Source: Lachnospira multipara LB2003
GTDB lineage: Bacteria > Bacillota > Clostridia > Lachnospirales > Lachnospiraceae
Length of the DNA: 64,000 bases
Assembly (NCBI RefSeq): GCF_000702205.1
Contig: NZ_JNKW01000001.1
Location: 124,001 to 188,000, forward strand
Direction: 5' to 3'
In this document: in pieces, positions 8,281 through 17,079 of the stretch
Numbering within the stretch: the stretch's first letter is position 1
How the letters are laid out: every line of letters begins with the position of its first letter
Made by a program: the position numbers and the translations under genes
The notes under the pieces: generated by a model
The model's input: the letters and a program-made list of their open reading frames with translations, nothing else
Told to the model about the DNA's origin: nothing
Database searches by the model: none

Positions 8281-9369
8281 ATGAGCGATAAGTTAAGAGT
8301 TGGTATCCTTGGTGGTACAGGAATGGTAGGTCAGAGATTCATCACATTACTTGAGAACCATCCTTGGTTTGAGGTATGTTTAGTAGCTGCATCAGGTCGT
8401 TCAGCTGGAAAGACATACGAAGAGGCTGTAGATGGAAGATGGAAGATGTCATGTGCTATGCCTGAATTTGTTAAGAAGATGCCAGTTTATGATATGGATA
8501 AGGATTTTGATAAGATTGTAGATTCTGTAGATTTTGTATTTTGCGCAGTTAATATGCCAAAGAATGAAATCAAGGCTTTAGAAGAGAAGTATGCTAAGGC
8601 TGAGGTGCCAGTTGTTTCTAATAACAGTGCTAACCGTTGGACAGAAGACGTTCCTATGGTTGTTCCAGAAATCAATCCAGAACACTTAGAAGTTATTGAA
8701 GCTCAGAAGAAGAGACTTGGTACTAAGAGAGGCTTTATTTGTGTTAAGCCTAACTGTTCAATCCAGAGTTATACACCAGCACTTAATGCATTAAAGGAAT
8801 TTGGTCCTAAGCTTGTTGTTGCAACAACATACCAGGCTATTTCAGGTGCAGGTAAGACTTTTGAACAGTGGCCAGAAATGGTTGAGAATATTATTCCATA
8901 CATTGGTGGTGAAGAAGAAAAATCAGAAAAAGAGCCACTTAGATTATGGGGTGAAGTTAAGGATGGTAAGATTGTTCCAGCTACAACTCCACAGATTACA
9001 TGTCAGTGTATTAGAGTACCAGTATTAGATGGTCATACAGCTGCTGTATTTGTTAATTTTGAGAAGAAGCCAACTAAGGAACAGATTATTGAAAAATGGA
9101 GAAACTTTAAGGGTGTTCCACAGGAATTAAATCTTCCAAGTGCACCAAAGCATTTCATCCAGTACTTAGAAGAAGATGATCGTCCACAGGTTAAGTTAGA
9201 TGTTAACTATGAGAATGGTATGGGTGTATCTCTTGGTAGATTAAGAGAAGATTCTGTATTTGATTATAAGTTTGTTGGTCTTTCACATAATACACTTAGA
9301 GGTGCAGCAGGTGGTGCAGTTCTTATTGCTGAATTATTAAAGGCTAAGGGCTATATTACAGCTAAGTAA
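8281..9369 (+). CDS. asd: Aspartate-semialdehyde dehydrogenase
   Basis: Reduces aspartyl phosphate to aspartate semialdehyde with NADPH, the branch point to lysine/diaminopimelate, threonine and methionine. The N-terminus GILGGTGMVGQRF is the nucleotide-binding glycine loop. The catalytic cysteine lies in CVKPNCSIQSYTPAL, and GRLREDSVFDYKFVGLSHN forms the C-terminal conserved region. At 362 residues with this Cys context it belongs to the archaeal/fungal-type branch found in many Clostridia rather than the E. coli type. It is a single-gene unit with its own promoter and a terminator at 9412. The metA gene at 51.5 kb uses homoserine made downstream of this step. Confidence 0.95.
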   Translation: MSDKLRVGILGGTGMVGQRFITLLENHPWFEVCLVAASGRSAGKTYEEAVDGRWKMSCAMPEFVKKMPVYDMDKDFDKIVDSVDFVFCAVNMPKNEIKALEEKYAKAEVPVVSNNSANRWTEDVPMVVPEINPEHLEVIEAQKKRLGTKRGFICVKPNCSIQSYTPALNALKEFGPKLVVATTYQAISGAGKTFEQWPEMVENIIPYIGGEEEKSEKEPLRLWGEVKDGKIVPATTPQITCQCIRVPVLDGHTAAVFVNFEKKPTKEQIIEKWRNFKGVPQELNLPSAPKHFIQYLEEDDRPQVKLDVNYENGMGVSLGRLREDSVFDYKFVGLSHNTLRGAAGGAVLIAELLKAKGYITAK

Positions 9370-9411
9370 TTAAATTAGATAAAGTTTAAGATTAGTAATT
9401 AGATGATTTTT

Positions 9412-9468
9412 ATAACTAGGAATAGGGTTTTATTATTGATAGAGCCTTGTTTCTAGTTATTTTTTTTG
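9412..9468 (+). terminator. Terminator after asd
   Basis: ATAACTAG/CTAGTTAT stem (9412-9419 with 9453-9460), partly paired interior, then a run of eight T. Confidence 0.8.
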
Positions 9469-9510
9469 AAGGCAGTGGCATAAAGGGATTCTTAACGTCC
9501 CCTTTAATAC

Positions 9511-9539
9511 TTGAAAAATTAGAATATATAGTATAAAAT
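9511..9539 (+). promoter_or_regulatory. Promoter of yfbR and the ATPase gene
   Basis: TTGAAA (9511-9516), 17-bp spacer, TAAAAT (9534-9539). A small inverted repeat AAAGGG/CCCTTT lies just upstream (around 9483-9506). Confidence 0.6.
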
Positions 9540-9608
9540 TAAATTTAAGTTTAACGCTATAGTAAACAATTTTTACAATTTAGATTCATAAAAATAGGGA
9601 GGGGTTTT

Positions 9609-10205
9609 ATGAAGGACAATCATTTCTATGCCATGTTGTCTAGAATGAAGTATATAAATCGTTGGGGACTTATGCGCAATACAAGGGAAGAGAACCTATG
9701 TGAACATAGTCTTGAGGTTGCATATATTGCACATGCACTTGGTATCATTAATAATGAAATCTTTGGCGGTAATATTAATGCCGAAAGATTAGCAATTCTT
9801 GGAATGTATCATGATGTTACAGAGATTATAACAGGTGATATGCCAACTCCAGTAAAATACTACAGTCCAGTTATAAGAAATGCATATAAGGAAGTAGAAC
9901 ATGTGGCTAAAGATGAGATTCTATCTGGGCTACCAATAAATATGAGAAAAATATATAATCCTCTTTTACTTGAAACAAAGGAAGAAGAGGAATTATGGAA
10001 ATATGTAAAGGCAGCAGATAAGCTATCTGCCTATATTAAATGTGTAGAGGAATTAAACACAGGAAATAAGGACTTTAGTCAAGCTCTAGAATCAACATAT
10101 AAGGCTATTATTAAGCTTGATTTACAAGAAGCTAATTATTTTTTAAGGGAATATATTCCGGCTTACAGTTTAACTATTGATGAATCAAAGAATGAAGAGG
10201 CATAA
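9609..10205 (+). CDS. yfbR: YfbR-type HD-domain 5'-deoxynucleotidase
   Basis: Closely follows the E. coli YfbR pattern in sequence and length (198 residues). YfbR dephosphorylates deoxyribonucleoside 5'-monophosphates and so takes part in dNTP pool control. The start reads HFYAMLSRMKYINRWGLMRN. The HD metal site is spread over ENLCEHSLEVA (His), MYHDVTE (the His-Asp pair) and the late Asp in KAADKLSAY; the substrate loop GDMPTPVKYY is intact. A strong GGGAGGGG ribosome site precedes the ATG. The gene is 17 bp upstream of a DUF234 ATPase gene, so the two are probably co-transcribed. Confidence 0.9.
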   Translation: MKDNHFYAMLSRMKYINRWGLMRNTREENLCEHSLEVAYIAHALGIINNEIFGGNINAERLAILGMYHDVTEIITGDMPTPVKYYSPVIRNAYKEVEHVAKDEILSGLPINMRKIYNPLLLETKEEEELWKYVKAADKLSAYIKCVEELNTGNKDFSQALESTYKAIIKLDLQEANYFLREYIPAYSLTIDESKNEEA

Positions 10206-10222
10206 AGTTTTGGGGGTAGAAT

Positions 10223-11650
10223 ATGTTACTAGGAAGAAGCGAAGAATTAAGCAAGTTAAATGATAGTTATATTGAGGATGGAAATACATTAACTATTCTT
10301 TATGGAAGATCTAATATTGGCAAAACAAGTCTTATAAAAGAGTTTATTAAGGATAAGGATGCCTTCTATTATCTGGCATGTCAAGCATCAGAAGAAGAGC
10401 AAATTAATCTACTTAAAAAAGAAATGATCGACTGCAATTTAATCGCTAAAGACGAAGGTTTTTTGGAAAAAATAGACGAGGAAAAAGAAAAACTAAAATT
10501 GCAAAAAAAGGACATGTATAGCGAATATGCGCACCTGCTTAATAACATTCGCAAGTTATCAGGAGATACTAAGCTTTTAATTGTGGAGGAATTCCAAAAT
10601 ATTGTTAAATCCAATAAGGAATTTATGGCTGTAATTAATGCCTTGGTTTCAGGCAAGCTTTTTGATGAAAAGGTATGCGTTGTACTTACAAGTTCATCCA
10701 TAAGTTGGGTTGAGAACAGCATGATTAAGGCGGTTGGTGAGAACGCCAATGCTATTAGCTCCTTTTTAAAATTAAAGGAATTATCATTTGTTGATATTGT
10801 AAGAATGTTTCCAAAGCATTCAGTACTTGATGATATGGCAATTTATGCTATTACAGGTGGTGTACCAGGATATTTAAAAGAATTTAGCGACAAGTTAAGT
10901 CTTAGAGATAATATTATAGAAAATGTATTAAAAAAGGGAAAATTGCTTTATTTTGAGGGCTCTGATTATATTAAAGAGGAATTAAGAGAAACATCCCTTT
11001 ATAATACAATTCTTTATTGCATTGCATCTGGTATGAATAAGTTAAACGAACTTCATATTCACACAGGTTTTGGCAGGGATAAGATTAGCGTTTATCTTAA
11101 AAACTTAATAGAGCGTGAAATAGTTGAGAAAGTGTATTCCTATGATATTGGAGGAAAGGAACATACAAGAAAAGGTTTATATAATATAAAATCAGGATAT
11201 ACAAAATTTTGGTTTAAATATATTTATGCCAATGGCTCTAGACTTAGTAAATTGGATGCTAGTGAGTTTTATGATAATTTTATAGGACCTAGTATTTATG
11301 ATTTTGCAGGTGAGGCTTTTGTATCTGTTGGTACAGAATTTATAGAACTTCTTGATTCTATGGGCAAACTAGAAATTAAGATAAATTCCCGCGCTAGATG
11401 GTGGGGAAAAGATGGTAATATCGATATAATAGCAACTGATAATGCTGGAAGATTCGTAATTGGTAAGTGTAATTGGGAAAGCGATACATTTAAGTATGAA
11501 CAGTATGAGAACTTACTTGATAATATTAAGCAGGCCAATGTTGGAAGTGATTATATTTATCTTTTTTCTAAGGACGGATTTGATGAAGAATTAAATAGAA
11601 TTTCAAAGAACAATCCTAATTTAAAACTTGTTAGTCTAAATGATTTTTAA
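10223..11650 (+). CDS. Archaeal-type P-loop ATPase with C-terminal DUF234
   Basis: A 475-residue STAND-like ATPase. Walker A is GRSNIGKTS (about residues 29-37), and a Walker B-like strand is LLIVEEFQNI (about 118-127). The ATPase region ends near residue 230 with GGVPGYLKEF. A winged-helix region follows, then the DUF234 C-terminal part, which looks nuclease-like: WGKDGNIDIIATD and FVIGKCNWES recall a D-x(n)-ExK-type arrangement, although the second motif carries GKC rather than ExK. The family is common in archaea and Clostridia; its cellular role is not settled. The operon with yfbR and the GGGGG ribosome site suggest steady low expression. Function beyond nucleotide hydrolysis is not assigned. 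Confidence 0.75.
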   Translation: MLLGRSEELSKLNDSYIEDGNTLTILYGRSNIGKTSLIKEFIKDKDAFYYLACQASEEEQINLLKKEMIDCNLIAKDEGFLEKIDEEKEKLKLQKKDMYSEYAHLLNNIRKLSGDTKLLIVEEFQNIVKSNKEFMAVINALVSGKLFDEKVCVVLTSSSISWVENSMIKAVGENANAISSFLKLKELSFVDIVRMFPKHSVLDDMAIYAITGGVPGYLKEFSDKLSLRDNIIENVLKKGKLLYFEGSDYIKEELRETSLYNTILYCIASGMNKLNELHIHTGFGRDKISVYLKNLIEREIVEKVYSYDIGGKEHTRKGLYNIKSGYTKFWFKYIYANGSRLSKLDASEFYDNFIGPSIYDFAGEAFVSVGTEFIELLDSMGKLEIKINSRARWWGKDGNIDIIATDNAGRFVIGKCNWESDTFKYEQYENLLDNIKQANVGSDYIYLFSKDGFDEELNRISKNNPNLKLVSLNDF

Positions 11651-11658
11651 AGTGGAAT

Positions 11659-11687
11659 TTTACTTTTTTTAGCTTTCGTTTTATAAT
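11659..11687 (+). promoter_or_regulatory. Promoter of topB-glmS
   Basis: TTTACT (11659-11664), 17-bp spacer, TATAAT (11682-11687), giving a leader of about 65 nt before the topB ATG. Confidence 0.6.
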
Positions 11688-11757
11688 CTTTAGGCGCAGT
11701 TTAGAAAGTAATAAGGAAAAAAGTGTGATATTCGTCACAAACAGGATGGAGGATAAA

Positions 11758-13782
11758 ATGGGAAAATCCGTATTTATAGCGGAGAAACCTAGTGTAGCCC
11801 AGGAGTTTGCCAAGGCGCTACATGTTAATTTGTCGAGAAAAGACGGCTATCTTGAAGGTGGAGATGTTATTGTAACTTGGTGTGTAGGCCATTTAGTTAC
11901 AATGAGTTATCCAGAAAGCTACGATCCTAATTTAAAAAGATGGAGCCTAGATACAATACCGTTTATTCCAACAAATTATAAATATGAGGTTTTACCAGCT
12001 GTTAAAAAACAGTTTGATATTGTAAGTGGACTACTAAATAGAGAAGATGTTGAAACAATCTATGTTTGTACCGATTCAGGTCGTGAAGGAGAGTACATAT
12101 ATAGACTTGTAAGACAAGAAGCTAAAGTTAGTGGTAAGAAAGAAAAAAGAGTATGGATAGATTCACAAACAGAAGAAGAAATCCAAAAAGGAATTAAGAA
12201 TGCTAAGGATTTATCAGAATATGATAATTTATCAGATGCAGCATATTTAAGGGCTAAGGAAGATTATTTAATGGGTATTAATTTTTCTAGAGTCCTTACT
12301 TTAAAGTATGGCAGAAACGTGGCTAATTATTTGCATGAAGATAGGGCAAGCATTGCCGTTGGTAGAGTTATGACCTGTGTTCTTGGAATGGTTGTAAAAA
12401 GAGAGCGTGAAATTAGAGCTTTTATAAAAACCCCTTTTTATAGAATAATTGCTACCAATAATATTGAAGGTCATACCTTCGAATCAGAATGGAAAATTAG
12501 TGAAAAAAGCAAATACTTTAACACTCCATATTTATATAACGATAAGGGATTTAAGGATAAAACTAAGGCAGAGGAACTTATTAGATCCATTTCTAATCCT
12601 CTACCTAAAATAGGAGTGGTAGAATCTATTGAAAAAAAGAAGGAAACTAAAAATCCGCCACTTTTATTTAATTTGGCAGAACTTCAAAATGAGTGCAGTA
12701 AGCTTTTTAAAATAAGTCCTGATGAGACTCTTAATATTATTCAGGAACTTTATGAAAAAAAGCTCGTTACTTATCCAAGAACAGATGCTAGAGTTTTATC
12801 TACTGCAATTTCTAAGGAAATAAGAAAGAATATTGCTGGATTAACTAGATTTGAGCCTGTTAAGGAATTTGCTAATAATATAATCGCTAATGAAAGCTTT
12901 AAGGGAATTGAAAAAACTAGATACTGTAATGATAAAGCAATTACAGATCACTACGCTATTATCCCTACAGGGCAGGGCTTTAATAATCTTAATAGCTTAT
13001 CAACTACAGCCCTTAGAGCATATGAGGTTATTTGCAGGAGATTTTTAAGTATATTCTACCCTGCAGCTATTTATCAAAAGGTGGCTATTAGTTTAAATGT
13101 TGATGGAGAGAACTTTAACTCATCCTTTAAGACTCTTGCAAGTGAGGGATACTTATGTGTAACTAAGAATTCCTTTAGTAAGCAAAAAAAGGATAGCTCT
13201 GGGTCAAAGGACGAAGAATCTAGTGAGCAGACAGAAGATGCAGAAACAAATGATACAGCTCTTTTTGAGGTATTGAAAAAAATTAAGAAAGGGGCTAATA
13301 TAGAGTTCACTGATTTTAAGCTTAAGGAGGGTGAAACAAGCCCGCCAAAAAGATATACATCAGGTTCAATGATTCTAGCTATGGAAAATGCTGGTCAGCT
13401 AATTGAAGATGAAGAATTAAGGGCTCAGATTAAAGGTAGTGGTATTGGTACTAGTGCCACAAGAGCTGAAATTTTAAAGAAATTACAGACCAAGAAATAT
13501 ATTGGAATAGCTAAGAAGACGCAAGTGATAACCCCGACACTCTTTGGGGAAATAATATATGACGTTGTTGCTAATTCTATTTATCAACTTCTTAATCCTG
13601 AGCTTACCGCAAGTTGGGAAAAGGGATTAACTATGGTTGCTAATGGAGAAATTACTGCTAATGAATATATGGATAAAATGAATGGCTTTGTTAGCAGAAG
13701 AACTAACTATGTTAAGGCTTTAAATAATCAAGGAGTCTTATTTGGACTTTTTAATGAAAGTGCTAAGAATTACAAGAAGTAA
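11758..13782 (+). CDS. topB: DNA topoisomerase III (type IA)
   Basis: Type IA topoisomerase that passes single strands through a transient 5'-phosphotyrosine break and helps to decatenate recombination and replication intermediates. Start: ATG 11758, 7 nt after GGAGG; an in-frame GTG at 11725 lacks such a site. The Toprim domain begins KSVFIAEKPSVAQEFAKAL and contains the acidic CTDSGREGEY motif. The active-site tyrosine is Y339 in LVTYPRTDARVLS. The ATAEIL-equivalent motif near the C-terminal gate reads IGTSATRAEILKKL. At 674 residues the protein ends without Cys4 zinc fingers, as usual for Firmicutes TopB. glmS follows after 23 bp with no terminator. Confidence 0.93.
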   Translation: MGKSVFIAEKPSVAQEFAKALHVNLSRKDGYLEGGDVIVTWCVGHLVTMSYPESYDPNLKRWSLDTIPFIPTNYKYEVLPAVKKQFDIVSGLLNREDVETIYVCTDSGREGEYIYRLVRQEAKVSGKKEKRVWIDSQTEEEIQKGIKNAKDLSEYDNLSDAAYLRAKEDYLMGINFSRVLTLKYGRNVANYLHEDRASIAVGRVMTCVLGMVVKREREIRAFIKTPFYRIIATNNIEGHTFESEWKISEKSKYFNTPYLYNDKGFKDKTKAEELIRSISNPLPKIGVVESIEKKKETKNPPLLFNLAELQNECSKLFKISPDETLNIIQELYEKKLVTYPRTDARVLSTAISKEIRKNIAGLTRFEPVKEFANNIIANESFKGIEKTRYCNDKAITDHYAIIPTGQGFNNLNSLSTTALRAYEVICRRFLSIFYPAAIYQKVAISLNVDGENFNSSFKTLASEGYLCVTKNSFSKQKKDSSGSKDEESSEQTEDAETNDTALFEVLKKIKKGANIEFTDFKLKEGETSPPKRYTSGSMILAMENAGQLIEDEELRAQIKGSGIGTSATRAEILKKLQTKKYIGIAKKTQVITPTLFGEIIYDVVANSIYQLLNPELTASWEKGLTMVANGEITANEYMDKMNGFVSRRTNYVKALNNQGVLFGLFNESAKNYKK

Positions 13783-13805
13783 CAACTGTCTTAGGAGGAT
13801 TTTTT

Positions 13806-15626
13806 ATGTGTGGTATTGCAGGTTATGTAGGAGGTAGAGATAGTGCTGATGTTTTAATTGGAGCATTATCAAAGCTAGAGTACAGAGGTTATGATTCAGC
13901 TGGTATTGCAGTATTTGAAAATAACGCAATTAAGGTTAAAAAGTGCCAGGGACGTTTAAAGAACTTGGTGGATAAAATGGATAGAGAGGGTAAGCCAAAT
14001 GGACATGTAGGTATTGGACATACACGTTGGGCAACACATGGTGAACCATCAGATATTAATTCACATCCACATGGTAATAAGAGAGTTACTATTGTTCATA
14101 ATGGTATTATTGAAAATTATAAGCAAATCAAGGATTTCCTTTTAAAGGAAGGTTATAGCTTTGACTCTGAAACAGATACAGAAACAGTTGCTAAATTACT
14201 TGATTACTACTATGATGGTGATCCTGTTGCAACAATTACTAAGGTTATTGCTGAAATTAAGGGTTCTTACGCTCTTGGAATTATGTTTAGGGATTTTCCA
14301 GATGTAATTTATGCTGTAAGAAAAGAAAGCCCATTAATTGTTGGTATTGGTAAGAATGAAAACTTCATTGCTTCTGATATGACAGCAATCCTTGAATACA
14401 CAAGAAACTATCTATTACTTGAGCAAAATGAAATTGCAATTGTTTCAAAGTCTAATGTAAAGATAGTAGATATTCACGGCAACGAAGTTCCTAAGGAAAT
14501 GAATGTTGCTGATTGGGATATTGATGCTGCTCAAAAGGGTGGATATGAGCATTTTATGCTTAAGGAAATTCATGAACAGCCAGAGGTTGTAAAGACAACT
14601 ATTATGCCAAGAATTATTAATCATGTTCCAACTTTTGAAGAAGAAGGAATTACAATTGATAAGTTAGCTAAATATAATAATATCTTTATTGTAGCTTGTG
14701 GTACAGCTATGCATGCTGGTATGGTTGGTAAGTATGTTATTGAAAAACTTGCTAGAGTATCAGTTACAGTTGATATTGCATCTGAATTTAGATATAGAGA
14801 TCCATTAATTAGTGAAGATGACTTAGTTATTCTTATTTCACAGTCAGGTGAAACAGCTGATACAAAGGCTGCTCTTGAACTTGCTAAGGAAAGAAAGGCT
14901 GATACATTAGCTATTGTTAATGTTAAGGGTTCATCAATTGCTAGAGCTGCAGATTATGTATTATATACACATGCTGGTCCAGAAATTTCAGTTGCTTCAA
15001 CAAAGGCTTATATGGTTCAGGTATCTGTAATGTATTTACTTGCATTCCAGTTAGCTTTTGCTAAGGGTAAGATTATTAAGGAAGAGTTAGTAGAATACAC
15101 TAAGAAGCTTGAAGAAATGCCAGATACAATTGAAGAAGCTATAGGACTTAAGAATGCTTGTCAGTTCGCTGCATCTAAGCTTGTTAATGCAGATAGCTTA
15201 TTATACATTGGTAGAGGACTTGATTATGCCTTAAGTATGGAAGGTTCTCTTAAATTAAAGGAAATCTCATATATTCATTCTGAATCTTATGCTGCAGGTG
15301 AATTAAAACATGGTACAATTTCTTTAATTGATGACGGCATGCCAGTAATTGCTATTGCTACTCAGAAGGATTTAGTAGAAAAAACTATTAGTAATATTAA
15401 GGAAGTTAAGGCTAGAGGTGCATTTGTTATTCTTATTTGTGCTCCAGGTGTGGATGTAGAAGATGGAGTAAGTGATGTTACAATTTGTCTTCCTGAAGCT
15501 AGCCAGATGCTTATGCCTATGGTGGCAGCAGTTCCACTACAGTTAATTGCATATTATACAGCTGTTCTTAAAGGTAATGATGTTGATAAGCCAAGAAATC
15601 TTGCTAAGTCAGTTACTGTAGAATAA
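13806..15626 (+). CDS. glmS: Glucosamine-fructose-6-phosphate aminotransferase
   Basis: Makes glucosamine-6-phosphate from fructose-6-phosphate and glutamine, the entry to UDP-GlcNAc and peptidoglycan. Cys2 of MCGIAGYVG is the N-terminal glutaminase nucleophile; GHTRWATHG and HNGIIENY complete that domain. Two SIS sugar-isomerase domains follow, with VACGTAMHAG, ISQSGETADT and the ELKHGTISLID loop. The sequence ends KSVTVE as in the family, at the usual length (606). No glmS ribozyme is possible here: only 23 bp separate it from topB, and an AGGAGG site fills that gap. The hexapeptide-repeat gene behind it probably belongs to the same pathway. Confidence 0.97.
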   Translation: MCGIAGYVGGRDSADVLIGALSKLEYRGYDSAGIAVFENNAIKVKKCQGRLKNLVDKMDREGKPNGHVGIGHTRWATHGEPSDINSHPHGNKRVTIVHNGIIENYKQIKDFLLKEGYSFDSETDTETVAKLLDYYYDGDPVATITKVIAEIKGSYALGIMFRDFPDVIYAVRKESPLIVGIGKNENFIASDMTAILEYTRNYLLLEQNEIAIVSKSNVKIVDIHGNEVPKEMNVADWDIDAAQKGGYEHFMLKEIHEQPEVVKTTIMPRIINHVPTFEEEGITIDKLAKYNNIFIVACGTAMHAGMVGKYVIEKLARVSVTVDIASEFRYRDPLISEDDLVILISQSGETADTKAALELAKERKADTLAIVNVKGSSIARAADYVLYTHAGPEISVASTKAYMVQVSVMYLLAFQLAFAKGKIIKEELVEYTKKLEEMPDTIEEAIGLKNACQFAASKLVNADSLLYIGRGLDYALSMEGSLKLKEISYIHSESYAAGELKHGTISLIDDGMPVIAIATQKDLVEKTISNIKEVKARGAFVILICAPGVDVEDGVSDVTICLPEASQMLMPMVAAVPLQLIAYYTAVLKGNDVDKPRNLAKSVTVE

Positions 15627-15643
15627 TTGTGGAGGAATGAATA

Positions 15644-16306
15644 ATGGATATTACTATAAATAACTTATTTGACTTAAATGAAACTATTGCAAAGGATATT
15701 TTTACAGATGCTACATATCCTTGGGAAGTATTATCTAAAATTGGTGATTTTATAATTGAACTTGGAAAAAGCTTACCAGAGGATGAATATGAACTAAGAG
15801 GAGAAAATATCTGGGTTCACAAGACAGCAAATGTTTTCCCTTCAGCTTATATTGCTGGTCCTGTAATTATATGTAAAGATGCAGAAGTAAGACATTGTGC
15901 GTTTATTCGTGGTAAGGCTATTGTAGGTGAAGGAGCTGTAGTAGGTAATTCTACAGAATTAAAAAATGTTATTCTTTTTAACAAAGTTCAGGTTCCTCAT
16001 TATAACTATGTAGGTGACTCAATTTTAGGCTTTAAGGCTCATATGGGCGCTGGCTCAATTACAAGTAATGTTAAGTCAGACAAGAAACTAATTGTCATTA
16101 AAAATGGTGATGAGAAAATCGAAACTGGAATTAAAAAGATTGGCGCATTCCTTGGTGATAATGTAGAAGTTGGATGTGGAAGTGTTCTTAATCCTGGCAC
16201 AATTGTAGGTAGAGAATCTAATATTTACCCACTTTCAAGTGTTAGAGGAGTTGTAGCTTCTAATTCAATCTATAAAAACAAGAATGAAATCGTTTCTAAG
16301 AATTAA
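15644..16306 (+). CDS. Left-handed beta-helix (hexapeptide) protein, GlmU C-terminal-like
   Basis: A 220-residue protein with an N-terminal helical cap (about 1-60) and imperfect hexapeptide repeats in the middle and end (AYIAGPVIICKDAEVRHCAF, IVGEGAVVGNS, VEVGCGSVLNPGTIVG). This is the left-handed parallel beta-helix found in the acetyltransferase half of GlmU and in related sugar-nucleotide enzymes. The uridylyltransferase domain of full GlmU is absent. It sits 17 bp behind glmS, so a role in hexosamine or UDP-GlcNAc metabolism is plausible. Acetyltransferase activity is an inference. A 14-bp perfect palindrome (AATCTAATTAGATT, 16306-16319) follows the stop. Confidence 0.8.
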   Translation: MDITINNLFDLNETIAKDIFTDATYPWEVLSKIGDFIIELGKSLPEDEYELRGENIWVHKTANVFPSAYIAGPVIICKDAEVRHCAFIRGKAIVGEGAVVGNSTELKNVILFNKVQVPHYNYVGDSILGFKAHMGAGSITSNVKSDKKLIVIKNGDEKIETGIKKIGAFLGDNVEVGCGSVLNPGTIVGRESNIYPLSSVRGVVASNSIYKNKNEIVSKN

Positions 16307-16340
16307 ATCTAATTAGATTAGTTTTAAAGAGGTGAATTGT

Positions 16341-16841
16341 ATGCGTAATGAATTAACAGAAAATGACATTAAGAAGATGGAAGAGGAAATTGACTATCGA
16401 ATTAGTGTTGTTAGAAAAGAAGCACTAGAGGATGTTAAGGCTGCAAGAGCTCAGGGTGATTTAAGTGAGAATTTTGAGTATCATGCTGCTAAGAAATTTA
16501 AAAATCAAAATGAGAGTCGAATCAGATATCTTCAAAGAATGATTAACTCTGCTACAGTTATTAAAGAAACAGCAGCAGAGGATGAAATTGGAGTTAATAA
16601 CACTGTTACAATTAAGTATGAAGATGATGATGAGATTGAGACAATAAAGCTTGTAACAACTGTTAGAGAGGATTCTCTACTTGGACTTATAAGTATTGAA
16701 TCTCCACTAGGTAAGGCTCTACTTGGCAAAAAGAAGGGCGATAAGGTGTTAATTCATGTTAATGATTCATTGGAGTATTATGTCACTGTTCTTCAGATAG
16801 ATAAAACAGATGATGCAGATGATAAGATACAAAGATACTAG
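16341..16841 (+). CDS. greA: Transcription elongation factor GreA/GreB family
   Basis: Rescues backtracked RNA polymerase by stimulating cleavage of the nascent transcript. The ATG at 16341 is preferred to the in-frame GTG at 16332 because AGAGGTG overlaps that GTG. The N-terminal coiled coil carries ARAQGDLSENFEYHAAK, whose acidic tip (residues D and E of GDLSENFEY) enters the polymerase channel. The C-terminal FKBP-like domain includes ESPLGKALLGKKKGDKV. It is 166 residues long, close to E. coli GreA. The 3' flank carries a tandem repeat, so the transcript would extend into it. Confidence 0.92.
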   Translation: MRNELTENDIKKMEEEIDYRISVVRKEALEDVKAARAQGDLSENFEYHAAKKFKNQNESRIRYLQRMINSATVIKETAAEDEIGVNNTVTIKYEDDDEIETIKLVTTVREDSLLGLISIESPLGKALLGKKKGDKVLIHVNDSLEYYVTVLQIDKTDDADDKIQRY

Positions 16842-16845
16842 GCAA

Positions 16846-16990
16846 GAAGCACTCGTATGAGATTGCCTGCGGCAAGACTCGTGCCTACATAGCAACAACT
16901 TCGTTGTTGCTACAACGGGGGAAGCACTCGTATGAGAGTGCCTACGGCAGAACTCGTGCCTACATAGCAACAACTTCATTGTTGCTACAA
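16846..16990 (+). repeat. Tandem intergenic repeat, two 70-bp copies with 75-bp period
   Basis: Copies at 16846-16915 and 16921-16990 differ at few positions. Each can fold into three hairpins: GCACTC/GAGTGC around GTATGA, GGCA/TGCC, and AGCAACAA/TTGTTGCT around CTTCG (CTTCA in copy 2). Base composition is much richer in G+C than the surroundings. The copies lie between the greA stop and the terminator at 17026. This looks like a dispersed palindromic repeat of REP or MITE type, but no second location is in the window. Confidence 0.85.
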
Positions 16991-16993
16991 TAA

Positions 16994-17022
16994 TTGACAA
17001 GTTTATAAATTAATAGTATAGT
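16994..17022 (+). promoter_or_regulatory. Sigma-A promoter of the UvrD-like helicase gene
   Basis: Perfect TTGACA (16994-16999), 17-bp spacer, TATAGT (17017-17022). Initiation near 17029 would fall inside the left arm of the terminator hairpin at 17026-17052. Confidence 0.7.
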
Positions 17023-17025
17023 GAA

Positions 17026-17062
17026 GGGACTTAAAAATTATTTTTAAGTCCCATATTTTTTT
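17026..17062 (+). terminator. Terminator after greA, overlapping the next start site
   Basis: A 12-bp stem GGGACTTAAAAA/TTTTTAAGTCCC with a 3-nt loop (17026-17037 with 17041-17052), then seven T. It ends transcripts from greA. Transcripts starting at the promoter just upstream would lack the first GGG of the stem. Confidence 0.8.
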
Positions 17063-17079
17063 GAAAGGGAGAGAGTAAT

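Noticed and set aside
13782-13806. glmS ribozyme
   Set aside because: Only 23 bp lie between topB and glmS, too short for the ribozyme.
16767-17000. Antisense ORF over the greA 3' region
   Set aside because: The product only reflects the two copies of the palindromic repeat.
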